From the NCBI RefSeq assembly GCF_030403435.1, contig NZ_JAUEPH010000005.1:1-64000 (forward strand): DNA of 64,000 bases. The letters are read 5' to 3'. Positions 39,901-48,792 of this stretch are shown here, in pieces. This DNA is from Algoriphagus sediminis (GTDB lineage: Bacteria; Bacteroidota; Bacteroidia; Cytophagales; Cyclobacteriaceae). Position numbers and translations under genes: made by a program. Positions within the stretch are counted from its first letter, which is position 1; each line of letters begins with the position of its first letter. Below the pieces are notes generated by a model, which was given only the letters and a program-made list of their open reading frames with translations, was not told the DNA's origin and searched no databases.

Positions 39901-42900
39901 AAACCTCCGTTGGTGGTGCGGTGGTAAATGTTGGCTCTGGGAGTGCATTAACAATAGTAGAATTGATTGTCGCAGTGGTGGCCGAACAATTATTTGCATT
40001 GCTATAATTAACTGTTACGTCCTTAGTTCCACCAGTCAGCCAGGTAAGTGTTACAGTCTCATCAGTGTTTCCTATTCCACCTGAGGTTATCGTGTAATCC
40101 GTATTTTCCACACCAGGAACATTCCAAACATAATTGGCCTGACCTGATTCTGTAGTGTAAGTAACAGATGTTCCCACACAAACTTCAGAAGGAGGAGCAA
40201 TGGTGAAGGTTGGTGTCGGAAGAGGATTTACCACAAAACCTCCAGAAATACTAGACGTCTGATCGGACCCACATCCTCCTGAACTAGAAACTACCACGTA
40301 GTAATAAACAGGTACTCCATCTGCAACATTTGAAGGTGGAGTGAACGTGTCAGAGTCAGTTCCCACTTGGCTATCGACTCCAGTGTTAATTACACCTGTT
40401 GTATTGCTGTACCACTGGTAAGACAATGTTCCTGTACCAATTGCACTAACTGAAATAGGACTAAAGGGTCCTTGACCATCGCAAATTGTTGCTCCTGTAA
40501 GATTCTCAGTTTCAATAGATGTCAATGGATTAACTATAAACGCACCGGATATTGCAGTAGGAACGGTACCGCAGCTACTTGACGCGGTAGCGTAGTAATA
40601 TCTTGGTAATCCATCCGCGACACTTGCATCAGAAGGGGGAGTGAAATTAGTTGGGCTAGTTTCTCCTGAAAGCATAACCCCTCCCGTGTTATCCGGGGTT
40701 GTATTTTGATACCATTGATACGTAACAGTACTTCCTCCATCCCCTAAGGCGGCTACATCTAATGCTTGAGAGAATGAGTTTCCAAAACATATTGTTTCAT
40801 CCAAGACATCAGGATCGTCTGTTATTAGCGTTCCCGAAGGATCCACAATGCGTACACCTGAAATGGCAGAAGTTTCACTACCACAATCTCCAGAAACAAC
40901 TACATAATAATACGAGCTTCCTACAGGTGTAGAAGGGGGCGTATAAGTATTAGAATTTGTTCCAACTTGTGTATCTACTGAAGTATCAATAACTCCGGTA
41001 GTATTCCTATACCATTGGTAGGATAGGTTTGATCCAGTTGCCACCACAAATAATGGATCAAAACCATCTCCAAAGCATTCGAGTAAATTGGTGTTGTCTA
41101 TCTGTGTAACGATGGAGGTGAAAATACTTACTTCAATAGTATTGCTAGCAGGACTAGGTACAAAGCATCCATTTCCATCGGTATAATTAACTGTCACAGT
41201 TTTAGTTCCAGACGTTAACCATTCAATGGTGACAGTATTGCTAGACGTTCCAATTCCTCCTGCAGTGATGTTGTAATCAGTACCTAAAGAACCTGAAACG
41301 GTCCATGAGTAATCCGTTTGGCCAGCTTGAGTTGTATAGGTTACCACATCATTCAGACAGACAGGATTAGATGGTTCCGCGGTGAAGCTTGGAGCAGGTA
41401 GCGGATCTAGGTTGATTGTATTTGAGGCAGGAGCTATTCCGGAACAACCATTTGAATCCTGATAATTTACAGTTACTGTTTTACTACCATCCGTTAACCA
41501 CTGGAGAGTTACCGAATTACTGTTGCTTCCAATTCCACCTCCCGTGATAGTGAAATCTGTTCCTTCAGAACCGGGGATATTCCAGGTATAATTGAATTGC
41601 CCTGATTCGGTGGTATAGGTAACCTCATCTCCAATACAAACTGGATCTGCTGGCTCAACTGTGAAAGTAGGAACCGGGAGAGGAGCTAGGGTAATGGTAT
41701 TTGAAGCTGCTGCCGCAGTGACACACCCATTTGCATTTGTGTACCCAACGGTAACGGTCTTATCTCCATCAGTTAACCACTCAATTGTCACAGTAGGGCT
41801 GCCTGTACCAATACCACCCGAAATGATGTTGTAATCAGTTCCTGAAACACCAGAAATGGTCCAGATATAGTTTGATTGTCCAGATTCCGTAGTATAGGTT
41901 ACCTCATCTCCGATGCATGTTGGATTAGAAGGCTCCATAATGAATGTTGGAACCGGAAGGGGGTCCACATCAATGGTACTCGTGGCAGGAGCTAAAGGTG
42001 GGCAACCATCGGAATTCAAATAATTGACAGAAACTGTTTTTTCCCCATCTGTCAACCAAATAAGGGAAATCAAATTATCACTATTAGTGCCACCTGCAGT
42101 TACATTAAAATCAACTCCTTCATTTCCAGAAACAAACCATTCAAAATCTGTAATTCCAGCACCTGATTGAGTTTCAAAGGTGTATTCTTGCCCTATACAA
42201 ATTGCTCCGTTTGGCTCCGCAGTGAAAGTTGGGACTGGCCTTAGGTTTATATTAATTGTATTAGAAGCAGGAGTCGCGCCTTCACATCCTCCTGAATTTT
42301 CATAATTCACTGTTACCGTATTGGAGCCTGTAGTCAGCCATTCTACAGAAATCGAATTGGTGTTAATTCCACCTGCGGTAATGTTATAGTCCGTTCCCTG
42401 AGTTCCAGAAAGACTCCAATTGTAGTTTGATCTTCCTGATTGTGTGGTATAGGTCACTACCTCGCCTAAACAATAATCTCCTGAAGGTTGATTTATGAAT
42501 GTTGGGTTGGGTAGTGGGCTTACTGAAATAGTATTGCTAATCGCTGTGGGAGCAGAGCATCCACTAGCATTTTCATAATTCAGGAATACCTGTTTTGAAC
42601 CCTGTGATAGCCATTCGAGTGTAAGAGAATTGTCCGTCATGGTTCCCCCAGATACTATATTGTAGTCAACACCAGCACTTCCGGAAATCTGCCAATCATA
42701 GTTGAATTGCCCTGCTTGAGTGGAATATGTCACCGCCTCCCCTATACATACAATCCCGGTTGGTTGGGCTGTAAAGCTTGGATTTGGTAGGGAGTTAATC
42801 GTTAGAGTCCGAGTTGCTACATCATCCGTACAGCTTCCTGAACCTGTCACAGTGTAACTAATGGTGGTTGTACCATTAGAAAGGGCAGTGACTTCACCCG

Positions 42901-45900
42901 TTGAGGCATTGATCGATGCGACAGCAGGATTGCTTGAAGACCAAGTTCCTCCTAGGGAGGTTGAGCTAAATACAGATGTTTCTCCAATGCAAAGTTCATC
43001 AGTCCCACTTAAGGTTCCGGCATCGGGCGCTGGAGTTACAGTTATTGTTCGGGTTTCAAAGTCATCCGGACAGCCTCCAGAGCCAGAAACAGTGTAAGTA
43101 AGAATTGCAGAACCTGCAGAAACTCCTGTGATAACCCCGGTAGAAGGATCTATTGTTGCAACGCTTGGATTTCCTGAAGACCAGACTCCACCTGAAGTGG
43201 TGGATGAGAAAGTTCTGGTTCCACCTTCACATACTTCTTGTGTTCCACTTAATGTGCCTGCATCTGGTGGCGCTGTGACAGTAATGCTAATACTGGTTTC
43301 GGGAGCTGGGCAGCCTCCACTTGCTGGAAGGGTATAGAAAATATCAACAATTCCAGGTGACACCCCTGTTACAACACCCGTGTTTGACACGGTAGCGATA
43401 GAAGTATTGTCAGAAGACCAAGTTCCAAATGCTGTAGAGGATAAAAGCTGAGTATCTCCTCCTATACAGATATCTTGATCTCCGCTGATTGTCCCTGGGC
43501 TGATAGGGGCATTAACAAAGACAGTTCTCGATGAGGTTGCGATTGTGCAACCAGTAATCGTATATCGGATAGTAGCAGCACCTGGGCTTACTCCTGTGAT
43601 CACACCAGCGCTAGGATCGACTGTAGCTATAGCAGGATCAGCTGAAGACCATACTCCGCCCATCATGGTGGAAGTGAAAGTGGTTGTTCCACCCACACAA
43701 ATAGACTGTGGGCCATTCACAATTCCGGCGTTTAGGGTATAGGTTAATTTAATTCGACCATCCCCACCTTCGCCTCCGTTAACTGTGCTACTGCCAATTC
43801 TATCAGCACCTCCACCTCCACCGCCCGGTTGAGCACCATCACCACCTGCTTGATCATTTGAACCTCCATTTGCTCCATCCCCTCCTGCTCCACCACCTGT
43901 TACTGCGGTACCTCCATTTCTTCCACTTCCACCATTTCCATCAGAGTCCTGACCACCGGATGAACCTCCACCACCACTTCTTTGTCCTCCTCCGAAGTTA
44001 TCTGCATTGGCACCATCTCCACCTGAATAAGTAACATCACCCGTACCTGCAGTAGCCCCATCACCACCTGCAGACGAGTTGTTGGATGCCCCTTCACCAC
44101 CATTTGCAACAACTAAATTGGACCCAAAGATCGTATTTCCACCATCAATATTGCTGTTGTTTCCTCCCTGTCCTATTGAGTAACTAAAACTATCTCCAGG
44201 ATTTACTGAAAGGATTGAACGCGAATATCCACCTCCGCCTCCTCCTGCTCCATACCCATCGCTAGTCCTAGTGCCACCTCTTCCTCCAGCACCCCAGGCT
44301 TCTACGATTAGCTCTGTTACTCCATCAGGAACCACCCAAGTCCCTGAAGGATCCGTATCAAAATCAAAAGTTTCCACACATCCGCAATCCTCAACTTCGA
44401 TTGTACCTGTAGCAAAAGCGACTCCGCAGGTCCCTAGTAATTCGATGCTATAGTTGAATGTTCCCAGTTCGGTTGGGTTCCCAGTTATGCTGATTTGGCC
44501 TGTTGAGGCATTAAAAGAAGCGCTTACACCATCTGGTAGCCCATTCGCACTATCCACTCCGTCAGAATCAATTCCGGTGGCGCCTGTAGTCGCATGAGTG
44601 AGGTTCACATTTCCTGTAAAAAAGCAAACAGTCTCTGTAGATACTGGGGTTACCGTTTTTCCTGGGTTAACAGTCAGAGTTTTCGTGGCCAGAACATCAC
44701 TACAAGACCCTCCGCTGGCGGTAAGTTGTAAGGTGATAATACCCAAAGAACTATCGTCTGCTGCAGCAGTATAGGTTGCAGTGGCAGGATTGTTTGCATT
44801 GGTCCAGGTACCGTTACCATTTAGATTCGTCCATACACCGCTTGTGGCCGAACCACCAATACTTCCTCCCATTGGCGCTGAAGTCTCACCGTCACAAATT
44901 TCTGCAAGTGTACCTCCGGGATTTGCGATTGGACTTGGCGTGATGGTAAGTGTTTTAGTGGCTGTTGTCACCCCACAGCCTCCATCAACGGTAGTTAATG
45001 TTAATGTAATGGTCGAACCTGTTTCACTTGCATCCGGCGTGTATGTAGCATTCGCTGGGTCAGTTGGATTAGACCATGAACCAGCTCCTCCTGACCAGGT
45101 TCCTCCGGCAGCAGATCCACCCACACTTCCACCCATTGCCGGGGTTGTGTCGCCCAAACAAACTGGCGCAAGAGCAGACCCGGCATTTGCCGTTGGGTCA
45201 GGATTTACAGTAACCTCTACTTCAACTGTAACATCTTCACAATTAGAAGCTGTAATAGCAACCCTTCTATAGCGAGTTGTTTCTGTCAAACCAGATGGAG
45301 GATCATAGCTAGTAGCAGTAGCTCCTGCTATGGTAGTCCAGGAAGAAAAAGGACTCACTGAGCTCTCCCATCGGTAGGAAGCACCATTTCCCGCATTTGC
45401 ATTAGCTATTTGAGAAGGGTCTCCTCCTGCACAAACACTTTGAGTTCCGGTAATTGATCCTGGATTGACGCTTTCGATCGATACCTGTACAGTATTGGAT
45501 GGGTTTGATTCGCATCCATCTGAAGTAATCGATATTCTTCTGTATTGTGTTGTTTCGGTAAGTCCTGCGGGAGGATCGTAATTGGCAGAAGTCGCCCCTG
45601 ATATTTCATTCCAGCTGGAGAAAGGACTTACGGAGCTTTCCCACTGATAGGTTGATCCTTCCCCTGCTATGGAATTACTGAGTATTGAAGGGTCACCCCC
45701 AGAGCAGATCGTTTGGGTACCTGAAATAGAACCTGAATCCGGAGGATCCGCATCAAAAGAAATACGGACTTCCCCTCGAGCTCCGTTCCCACCAGCATAG
45801 GGCCCTCCGTTTTGAGATGTTCGTGAACCGCCTCCGCCTCCGCCGATTACGCTTCCTTGATTACCATCTGAGGAGCCTCCACCAATTGAACCACCACCGT

Positions 45901-46531
45901 TTCCACCGTTTCCGCCGTTTCCACCAGCTCCACTGTCTACACCAAATCCTGTTTCTCCATTACCTCCATTCTGCCCCGCCGTCACCGTTCCGCCTATAGA
46001 TCCAGAATTCCCACCAGCACCACCCGCAGGGGAACCACCAGAAGTATTTCCGGCCCCGCCATTACCACCAACAGCAATAGCTAGGGTACCACTTACTGAT
46101 CCAGTGATACTTGAATTTTCACCGTTACCTCCATTACCTCCTGAAACTCCTGTCCCACCAGCACCTACTATAATCGTAAGTGTTTCGCCTTCTTGGACTG
46201 TGACTGTACCCGTTACATAAGCACCTCCGCCACCTCCGGCACCACCACGACCACGAAACCTTCCAGCATCAGTACTTCCACCACCAGCTCCACCGGCTCC
46301 CCAAACTTGAATATCAATGCTTGTGACTCCAGCTGGAACTACATAGGTAAATGTACCAGTACCATCATAAGTGAGTGTGGTCGAGGCACATTGGGCATTC
46401 GCGTAATTGGAAAGAAATGAGCTGGATATAAAAAAAGTGACTAGGAAAAAAAGAAAAAACACCCCACCAAAACCGGATTGTGAAATTCGGAATCTAAGCG
46501 TAGAAAATATTTCGGGGTAAACGTTCCTCAT
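33911..46531 (-). CDS. Giant T9SS cargo: Gly-rich and PKD-like repeat surface protein (4206 residues)
   Basis: One uninterrupted frame of 12.6 kb encodes this protein. A signal peptide ends near SNYANAQ (about residue 47). Gly-rich domains lie at about 73-255, 734-930 and 3747-4004. Between them lie Ig-like pairs, four to five Big_2-type domains (about 937-1245, with ATVDPSxGVITGVSPG), six PKD-like repeats (about 1247-1800), three Ig-like domains (about 1807-2097), six more PKD-like repeats (about 2100-2657) and a jelly-roll-like domain (about 2915-3120). The C-terminus has an ILPVEFLYF linker and a type A sorting domain ending HKVILKR. The expected role is adhesion or gliding at the cell surface; this is inferred from the domain types only. 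No ligand-binding site can be named. Confidence 0.9.
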   Translation of the reverse strand: MRNVYPEIFSTLRFRISQSGFGGVFFLFFLVTFFISSSFLSNYANAQCASTTLTYDGTGTFTYVVPAGVTSIDIQVWGAGGAGGGSTDAGRFRGRGGAGGGGGAYVTGTVTVQEGETLTIIVGAGGTGVSGGNGGNGENSSITGSVSGTLAIAVGGNGGAGNTSGGSPAGGAGGNSGSIGGTVTAGQNGGNGETGFGVDSGAGGNGGNGGNGGGSIGGGSSDGNQGSVIGGGGGGSRTSQNGGPYAGGNGARGEVRISFDADPPDSGSISGTQTICSGGDPSILSNSIAGEGSTYQWESSVSPFSSWNEISGATSANYDPPAGLTETTQYRRISITSDGCESNPSNTVQVSIESVNPGSITGTQSVCAGGDPSQIANANAGNGASYRWESSVSPFSSWTTIAGATATSYDPPSGLTETTRYRRVAITASNCEDVTVEVEVTVNPDPTANAGSALAPVCLGDTTPAMGGSVGGSAAGGTWSGGAGSWSNPTDPANATYTPDASETGSTITLTLTTVDGGCGVTTATKTLTITPSPIANPGGTLAEICDGETSAPMGGSIGGSATSGVWTNLNGNGTWTNANNPATATYTAAADDSSLGIITLQLTASGGSCSDVLATKTLTVNPGKTVTPVSTETVCFFTGNVNLTHATTGATGIDSDGVDSANGLPDGVSASFNASTGQISITGNPTELGTFNYSIELLGTCGVAFATGTIEVEDCGCVETFDFDTDPSGTWVVPDGVTELIVEAWGAGGRGGTRTSDGYGAGGGGGGYSRSILSVNPGDSFSYSIGQGGNNSNIDGGNTIFGSNLVVANGGEGASNNSSAGGDGATAGTGDVTYSGGDGANADNFGGGQRSGGGGSSGGQDSDGNGGSGRNGGTAVTGGGAGGDGANGGSNDQAGGDGAQPGGGGGGADRIGSSTVNGGEGGDGRIKLTYTLNAGIVNGPQSICVGGTTTFTSTMMGGVWSSADPAIATVDPSAGVITGVSPGAATIRYTITGCTIATSSRTVFVNAPISPGTISGDQDICIGGDTQLLSSTAFGTWSSDNTSIATVSNTGVVTGVSPGIVDIFYTLPASGGCPAPETSISITVTAPPDAGTLSGTQEVCEGGTRTFSSTTSGGVWSSGNPSVATIDPSTGVITGVSAGSAILTYTVSGSGGCPDDFETRTITVTPAPDAGTLSGTDELCIGETSVFSSTSLGGTWSSSNPAVASINASTGEVTALSNGTTTISYTVTGSGSCTDDVATRTLTINSLPNPSFTAQPTGIVCIGEAVTYSTQAGQFNYDWQISGSAGVDYNIVSGGTMTDNSLTLEWLSQGSKQVFLNYENASGCSAPTAISNTISVSPLPNPTFINQPSGDYCLGEVVTYTTQSGRSNYNWSLSGTQGTDYNITAGGINTNSISVEWLTTGSNTVTVNYENSGGCEGATPASNTININLRPVPTFTAEPNGAICIGQEYTFETQSGAGITDFEWFVSGNEGVDFNVTAGGTNSDNLISLIWLTDGEKTVSVNYLNSDGCPPLAPATSTIDVDPLPVPTFIMEPSNPTCIGDEVTYTTESGQSNYIWTISGVSGTDYNIISGGIGTGSPTVTIEWLTDGDKTVTVGYTNANGCVTAAAASNTITLAPLPVPTFTVEPADPVCIGDEVTYTTESGQFNYTWNIPGSEGTDFTITGGGIGSNSNSVTLQWLTDGSKTVTVNYQDSNGCSGIAPASNTINLDPLPAPSFTAEPSNPVCLNDVVTYTTQAGQTDYSWTVSGSLGTDYNITAGGIGTSSNTVTIEWLTSGTKTVTVNYTDGNGCFVPSPASNTIEVSIFTSIVTQIDNTNLLECFGDGFDPLFVVATGSNLSYQWYRNTTGVIDTSVDTQVGTNSNTYTPPSTPVGSSYYYVVVSGDCGSETSAISGVRIVDPSGTLITDDPDVLDETICFGNSFSQALDVAALGDGGSTVTYQWYQNTTPDNTGGVMLSGETSPTNFTPPSDASVADGLPRYYYATASSSCGTVPTAISGAFIVNPLTSIETENLTGATICDGQGPFSPISVSAIGTGTLSYQWYSNTTGVINTGVDSQVGTDSDTFTPPSNVADGVPVYYYVVVSSSGGCGSDQTSSISGGFVVNPLPTPTFTIAPPSEVCVGTSVTYTTESGQANYVWNVPGVENTDYTITSGGIGNTDETVTLTWLTGGTKDVTVNYSNANNCSATTATINSTIVNALPEPTFTTAPPTEVCVGTSVTYTTESGQTNYVWNVPGTAGSDYNITSGGISGTDNSVTLTWLSAGAKDVSVNYTNADNCAAATATINSTIVNTLPTPTFTTAPPAEVCVGTSVTYTTEAGQSNYDWNIPGTAGTDYSITAGGIGSTSNTVTLTWLSDGTKDVSINYSNSDNCSAATAVVNSTIVNALPNPTFITEPPIEVCVGTSVTYATESGQSNYVWTIPGSAGTDFNITAGGGTTDDTVTLTWLTSGTKDVSVNYTNSNNCSAAAAVVNTTFVNSLPAPTFTTEPTSDVCIGTTVTYTTQPGQDNYAWSVPGVAGTDYTITSGGIGPFDNSVTLTWLSAGTKDVSVNYSNSNNCTAATAISNSIDVDALPVPTFTEAPTSDLCIGTPVTYTTEAGQTNYIWNLPGSAGTDYNITAGGIGSNDNSVTLVWLTEGTKNVSVNYSNANGCTAVSAVSNSTLINVIPVISDITGTTISCGASFTVTPVDGTNGFVPAGTTYTWTVIDNPDVTGEADESNPQTNISQLLTNTSIVDQVVTYTVTPTTPDGCAGNPFDVDVLVRAIPTVDPVPDQNIGCAGPSTTAVNFTGNGVAGVVYNWTNSNPEIGLAAAGSGNIPSFVTQNTTSATIDAEIIVTPTVNGCTGPSESFTISVDPTPEITLQADYCAVDGEVVLVASSAVTGTTFEWSTGETTPSIQVDLAGLYSVTATSPDGCTATASLSVAEELIVDGSFTNFDPANPSFFTEYTQNQAYYVSGDPNTGLWPEGYYAVNINAQGNTTTTPPGYHSAFYGRDHTNNATGDRNFMMVNGGELIGTPLRQPVIWRQTVPVEQFTEYYFSAWAMNLNPASNARLQFKINGQLVGTVLDLSSAPEPTSDAEVGLDNWREFRSDPSWSSGTATTAVIEIVNLNTTLGGNDFGLDDISFGTLSPFIRLTSDPGTDDSQVVCQDSPIIDITYDVGGGLSGPVVTNLPPGVTAIWNGVNLRITGSPTTPGDYTYEVFTTGSCQQVRVEGLIVVRDVPDEGTIASDQTVCLGDTPATITGSVYTPQDAGAVISYRWEMNTDLTTPNWVDVPGNPSGADYDPPVLTEATQYRRYTISTVGTNSCEGPATDPVTITIQTEPIAGTIAADQSICPGDDPAAFISTESGAGDGNISYIWQFRNSTTNPLWTTISGATGETYDSPALTETTEFQRITVSTLNGVDCESDPTPAVTVTILPENTVTPVNPDPPLCFDTPQPVTIIHNSTGATGIENAGVEGANGLPLGISASFNSTTGDITISGTPAEVGTFNYSIPLTGGCGDLNATGTITVDNPTYPIISIDVQDPPQGSSPPYTSTFTVFSNELAPGDYEINYSITGTNAGSDQTISVTVTTAGQFTFDSPPYTNGGTSVLTINSIREITDLCPYTPPNNNTAEFGASCSTEFLESDGNATYSVLAGVSEITIEVFGNGTGGNTASQTMNVTPGGQIFLVYDASDNIYATELPDTEPDADRLAQAIVSVTGPDGRFLITYECPDDPSCTDSGAVTQYTDSEGYTVIRFTGECQWTVPEGLDEFEVLVVGGGGGGGFGDAAGGGGGGGVFYQNYTGITMNGNPGLQGAVFQVSPGGQGIGSTNPNQQGGDGEGSSFTGPSFDYAGGNTFSNISVAGGGGGGSSSSSPTSRAGRDGASGGGGAAFGGDTSGGGIASPDGNEGGAAFAQGSSASGAGGGGATTGGGDGSGDASLVSAGNGGNGFIQGISGEDLFYGAGGGGTSSGATVNEPGLGGSPYSDGASQFYAGGRGNNTGVGLPATTYGSGGGAGRTGGSNGFQGVVYIRYPNFRILPVEFLYFEAEHNEALRSGDLTWATAQEWENDRFEIQRSLNAAKDWEIIGEVEGAGYSDQVQMYDFRDLNLPPAGGDIFYRLKQYDEDGDFTYSETRAIQVEPLPGITRWRVYPNPTTGDPINFALLEPSLYEDEEITLRIISPTGDYVIIEVDDMTTMGAQVTQYFRNLAAGVYTIEISWGEQIEYHKVILKR
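38570..40240 (-). repeat. Tandem PKD-like repeats, block 2 (six copies)
   Basis: Six copies of about 279-282 bases encode modules of 93-94 residues opening LPxPTFTxxPxxxVCxGTxVTYTT and containing a TLTWL segment and NSNNCSAATA-like phrases. Copies within this block are more alike than those in block 1, which suggests later duplication. Positions are approximate. Confidence 0.8.
41130..42800 (-). repeat. Tandem PKD-like repeats, block 1 (six copies)
   Basis: Six copies of about 93-96 residues opening LPxPxFxxxPxxxxCxGxxVTYTTxSGQ and ending GCxxxxPASNTI. They are clearly related to block 2 and separated from it by three Ig-like domains with the phrase YQWYxNTTGV. Positions are approximate. Confidence 0.8.
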
Positions 46532-47042
46532 CCATTAGAGTTATCTAACCTACAAAAATACAAAAAAATGCATTTTGTACTAATAAAATTGCATGATTTT
46601 CAGGGTGTTAGCAGACACTTTTGAACTTGTCTTCGAGGTCCTTTTGATCCTCCATAAAGGATTAATAAGACCAATATTTTTTCCTCGTTTTCCAACTTTT
46701 GTTTTGTTTTAAAACTCGAATTGTAATCGAAAAATATATGGTAAATACTAATATAACAAAATCTTATTTTGGGCATATGTTTTCTTCCTTTGGTATACAA
46801 AAAGTTGAACTTTGCCTAAATCGGAGTGATTTGGAAATCTGGGAGCTTTGAATTCAGACCATTCTTCCAATTTTCTTATATCACTGATTTAGAGTTTTTT
46901 AAATCGATTTTCCTGATTTATTTTGAAGAAGTTATTATTTATCTATTCCATTGCATAAATCTAGATATTATAACAAGATCAGTCCAGAAATATGGGAAGG
47001 GGATAGGCGAGTACGAAACTCACAGTGATGAATACTACTCTT
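46532..47042. other. Intergenic region between two leftward T9SS cargo genes
   Basis: About 510 bases, AT-rich. The one supported element is a leftward -7-like box near the left end. An open frame at 46826-47218 (+) overlaps the antisense strand of the 520-residue protein and looks spurious. No hairpin terminator is obvious after the 520-residue gene. Confidence 0.5.
46553..46560 (-). promoter_or_regulatory. -7 box of the giant T9SS gene
   Basis: On the minus strand this reads TATTTTTG, a full TAnnTTTG match, 22 bases before the start codon of the giant gene. The -33 position holds only a partial match, so the promoter is tentative. Confidence 0.4.
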
Positions 47043-48605
47043 TTACTTATTCAGAATTACCCTATGGGTCTCGGATCGCTCACCCCAAGTTATTCGAATT
47101 AAGTATACACCTGAAGACTGGGAGAGTAAGTGTTGTCCCGCCAGCTGACCCATGGTGTCAGGATCTAGGATGGGCCAAGACTGTTCTACCCCGGACATTG
47201 AGATTACACTTAGGGTGATGGGCTCATCCCTAAAATCTTCTGGATTAAGCATTGCAATAGTGAAAGGATCGCCATCGGTCGGGTTAGGATAGACTCTCCA
47301 GAATTTTGTTCCAGAAAGCGGTTCCACCTGAATCGCCCTCGTCTCACTATAGGAGAAGTCCCCATTAAAGTCGTTTTGCTTTAAGCGATAAAAAATATTT
47401 CCTCCGGAAACTGGTAGGACCTTGTCAATGAAGTTGTAATCAACCAAAACCTCCGAATAGCCCTGACCTTCTACGCGGCCAATCGTTACCCAAGAAGTCA
47501 CGTTGTTGATAGAACGTTCTATATCGAAGTGAGAATTTTCCCATTCTTTTGTGGTAGCCCAACTAATTATTGATGTTCGCAGTGCTTCATTATAAACGGC
47601 ACTAATGAAAGCAAATTCTACAGGTAGAATCCTATAAGTGATGGTTACAATCACCACGCCATCTGCACCATCGCCTCCTTGAGTCCCCCCTGCACCGCCC
47701 CCTGCACCAATACCAGATGCATCATCGCCATTAATGGTTCCTGCATCACCGCCCCCACCTGCTCCACCACTACCATTGGTAGTAGTACCGACACCACCCC
47801 CACCTGCTCCAAAAGTACCCTGGGAAGTAACTGCTCCATCACCACCATCACCCCCGTTACCAAAAACGAAAAATAAATCCAGAATTGTTCCATCACCACC
47901 CGCAGAGCCGGCCCCTCCGCCTCCGCCTCCAGCGGAACCCGAAAAACCAAAGAAATTGGAATTTTCAAAATCGCCATTACCACCTGAACTAGGGGCACTG
48001 CTGGACCATAAGCCGTCATTACTACCTCCTCCACCTCCAGTGGTACCAGGGTTTCCAGCTGAAGATGTTGAAGCTCCGGCTCCTCCACTGCCAGGACCAT
48101 TTCTTCCATTTTGACTCCCAGAACCACCGCCTCCACCACCTCTTCGTGCGACGGCACGTTCATTAAGAGTGCCAGAAATTAATCTAACATTCGTGTTACT
48201 TCCATTACTTCCTCGATTTGTTCCACCTGCACCCCCTGTTCCAAAATCAATGATTTCTAGAGTAGCTCCTAACCCAAGTTGGACGTTTCTAACTCGAACT
48301 TCACCGCCACCGCCGCCACCTGAAGATATCCCTCCACCTCCACCTCCACCACCGCCAACAATAATTATTTCGGCATCCGCAACAGCAAAAGTTTCTGTTG
48401 TAGGGTCAAAGGAGGGGTCATCAGAAATATCTGTTAATGTAAATAAACCAGTGCTTGTATAGGTATTAGTAACAGTGAATGAGCGGGAATATTGAGCCTG
48501 GCTATTAAAGGCTTTTCCAAAAAATAATAAGAAAAGTGCAATACTAAACCCACTAAGTTTAAATGCTGTATTGAATTGAAAATATGGTCGGGTATAGAAG
48601 GGCAT
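47043..48605 (-). CDS. Gly-rich T9SS cargo protein (520 residues), relative of the giant protein
   Basis: The signal peptide ends near NSQAQ (about residue 38). A Gly-rich domain follows (about 75-325, with VVIVTITYRILPVEF at its end). The last 200 residues are clearly homologous to the C-terminus of the giant protein: NEALR-SWATxxEWEN, IFYRLKQ-GDFxYSETRAIQVEP, WRVYPNPTxGDP and the ending HRVILNK. That region is a linker plus type IX sorting domain. It looks like a minimal version of the giant protein without the repeats. It lies upstream of the giant gene on the same strand but 510 bases away, so it is probably a separate unit. Confidence 0.87.
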   Translation of the reverse strand: MPFYTRPYFQFNTAFKLSGFSIALFLLFFGKAFNSQAQYSRSFTVTNTYTSTGLFTLTDISDDPSFDPTTETFAVADAEIIIVGGGGGGGGGISSGGGGGGEVRVRNVQLGLGATLEIIDFGTGGAGGTNRGSNGSNTNVRLISGTLNERAVARRGGGGGGSGSQNGRNGPGSGGAGASTSSAGNPGTTGGGGGSNDGLWSSSAPSSGGNGDFENSNFFGFSGSAGGGGGGAGSAGGDGTILDLFFVFGNGGDGGDGAVTSQGTFGAGGGGVGTTTNGSGGAGGGGDAGTINGDDASGIGAGGGAGGTQGGDGADGVVIVTITYRILPVEFAFISAVYNEALRTSIISWATTKEWENSHFDIERSINNVTSWVTIGRVEGQGYSEVLVDYNFIDKVLPVSGGNIFYRLKQNDFNGDFSYSETRAIQVEPLSGTKFWRVYPNPTDGDPFTIAMLNPEDFRDEPITLSVISMSGVEQSWPILDPDTMGQLAGQHLLSQSSGVYLIRITWGERSETHRVILNK

Positions 48606-48736
48606 TAATTATCTTACTAACTTTTCCTACCGATGGTTTAAAAAGAATCTAAAGATACAAACTAGACTCCCAACATAATAAGCAATACTCGATAGGACCA
48701 TAATTTGATTTCTCCTCTAAAAAATTTAATTGAACC

Positions 48737-48766
48737 AAAAAACCCCAAGACTTGCGACTTGGGGTT
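48737..48766 (-). terminator. Intrinsic terminator of rho
   Basis: AACCCCAAG (48741-48749) pairs with CTTGGGGTT (48758-48766) around an eight-base loop. On the minus strand the stem is followed by a run of T residues (A residues at 48737-48742). It lies 27 bases after the rho stop codon. Confidence 0.75.
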
Positions 48767-48792
48767 CTTTATGGGTTGATGGTTTTTCTTAT

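Noticed and set aside
38570..42800. Regularly spaced repeats resembling a CRISPR or satellite array
   Set aside because: The period is about 280 bases, copies differ at many third positions and the frame is unbroken, so these are protein domain repeats.
44781..45272. Rightward 163-residue Pro/Val-rich frame inside the giant gene
   Set aside because: It is the antisense of Gly/Thr-rich coding sequence, which yields Pro-rich frames by codon complementarity; no start signal or domain.
46826..47218. Rightward 130-residue open frame in the gap between the two Gly-rich cargo genes
   Set aside because: Its 3' part is the antisense strand of the 520-residue cargo protein and its 5' part has no signal or domain; it is a shadow frame.
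47734..48114. Rightward Pro-rich frame of 126 residues
   Set aside because: Exact antisense of the Gly-rich domain of the 520-residue protein; composition artefact.
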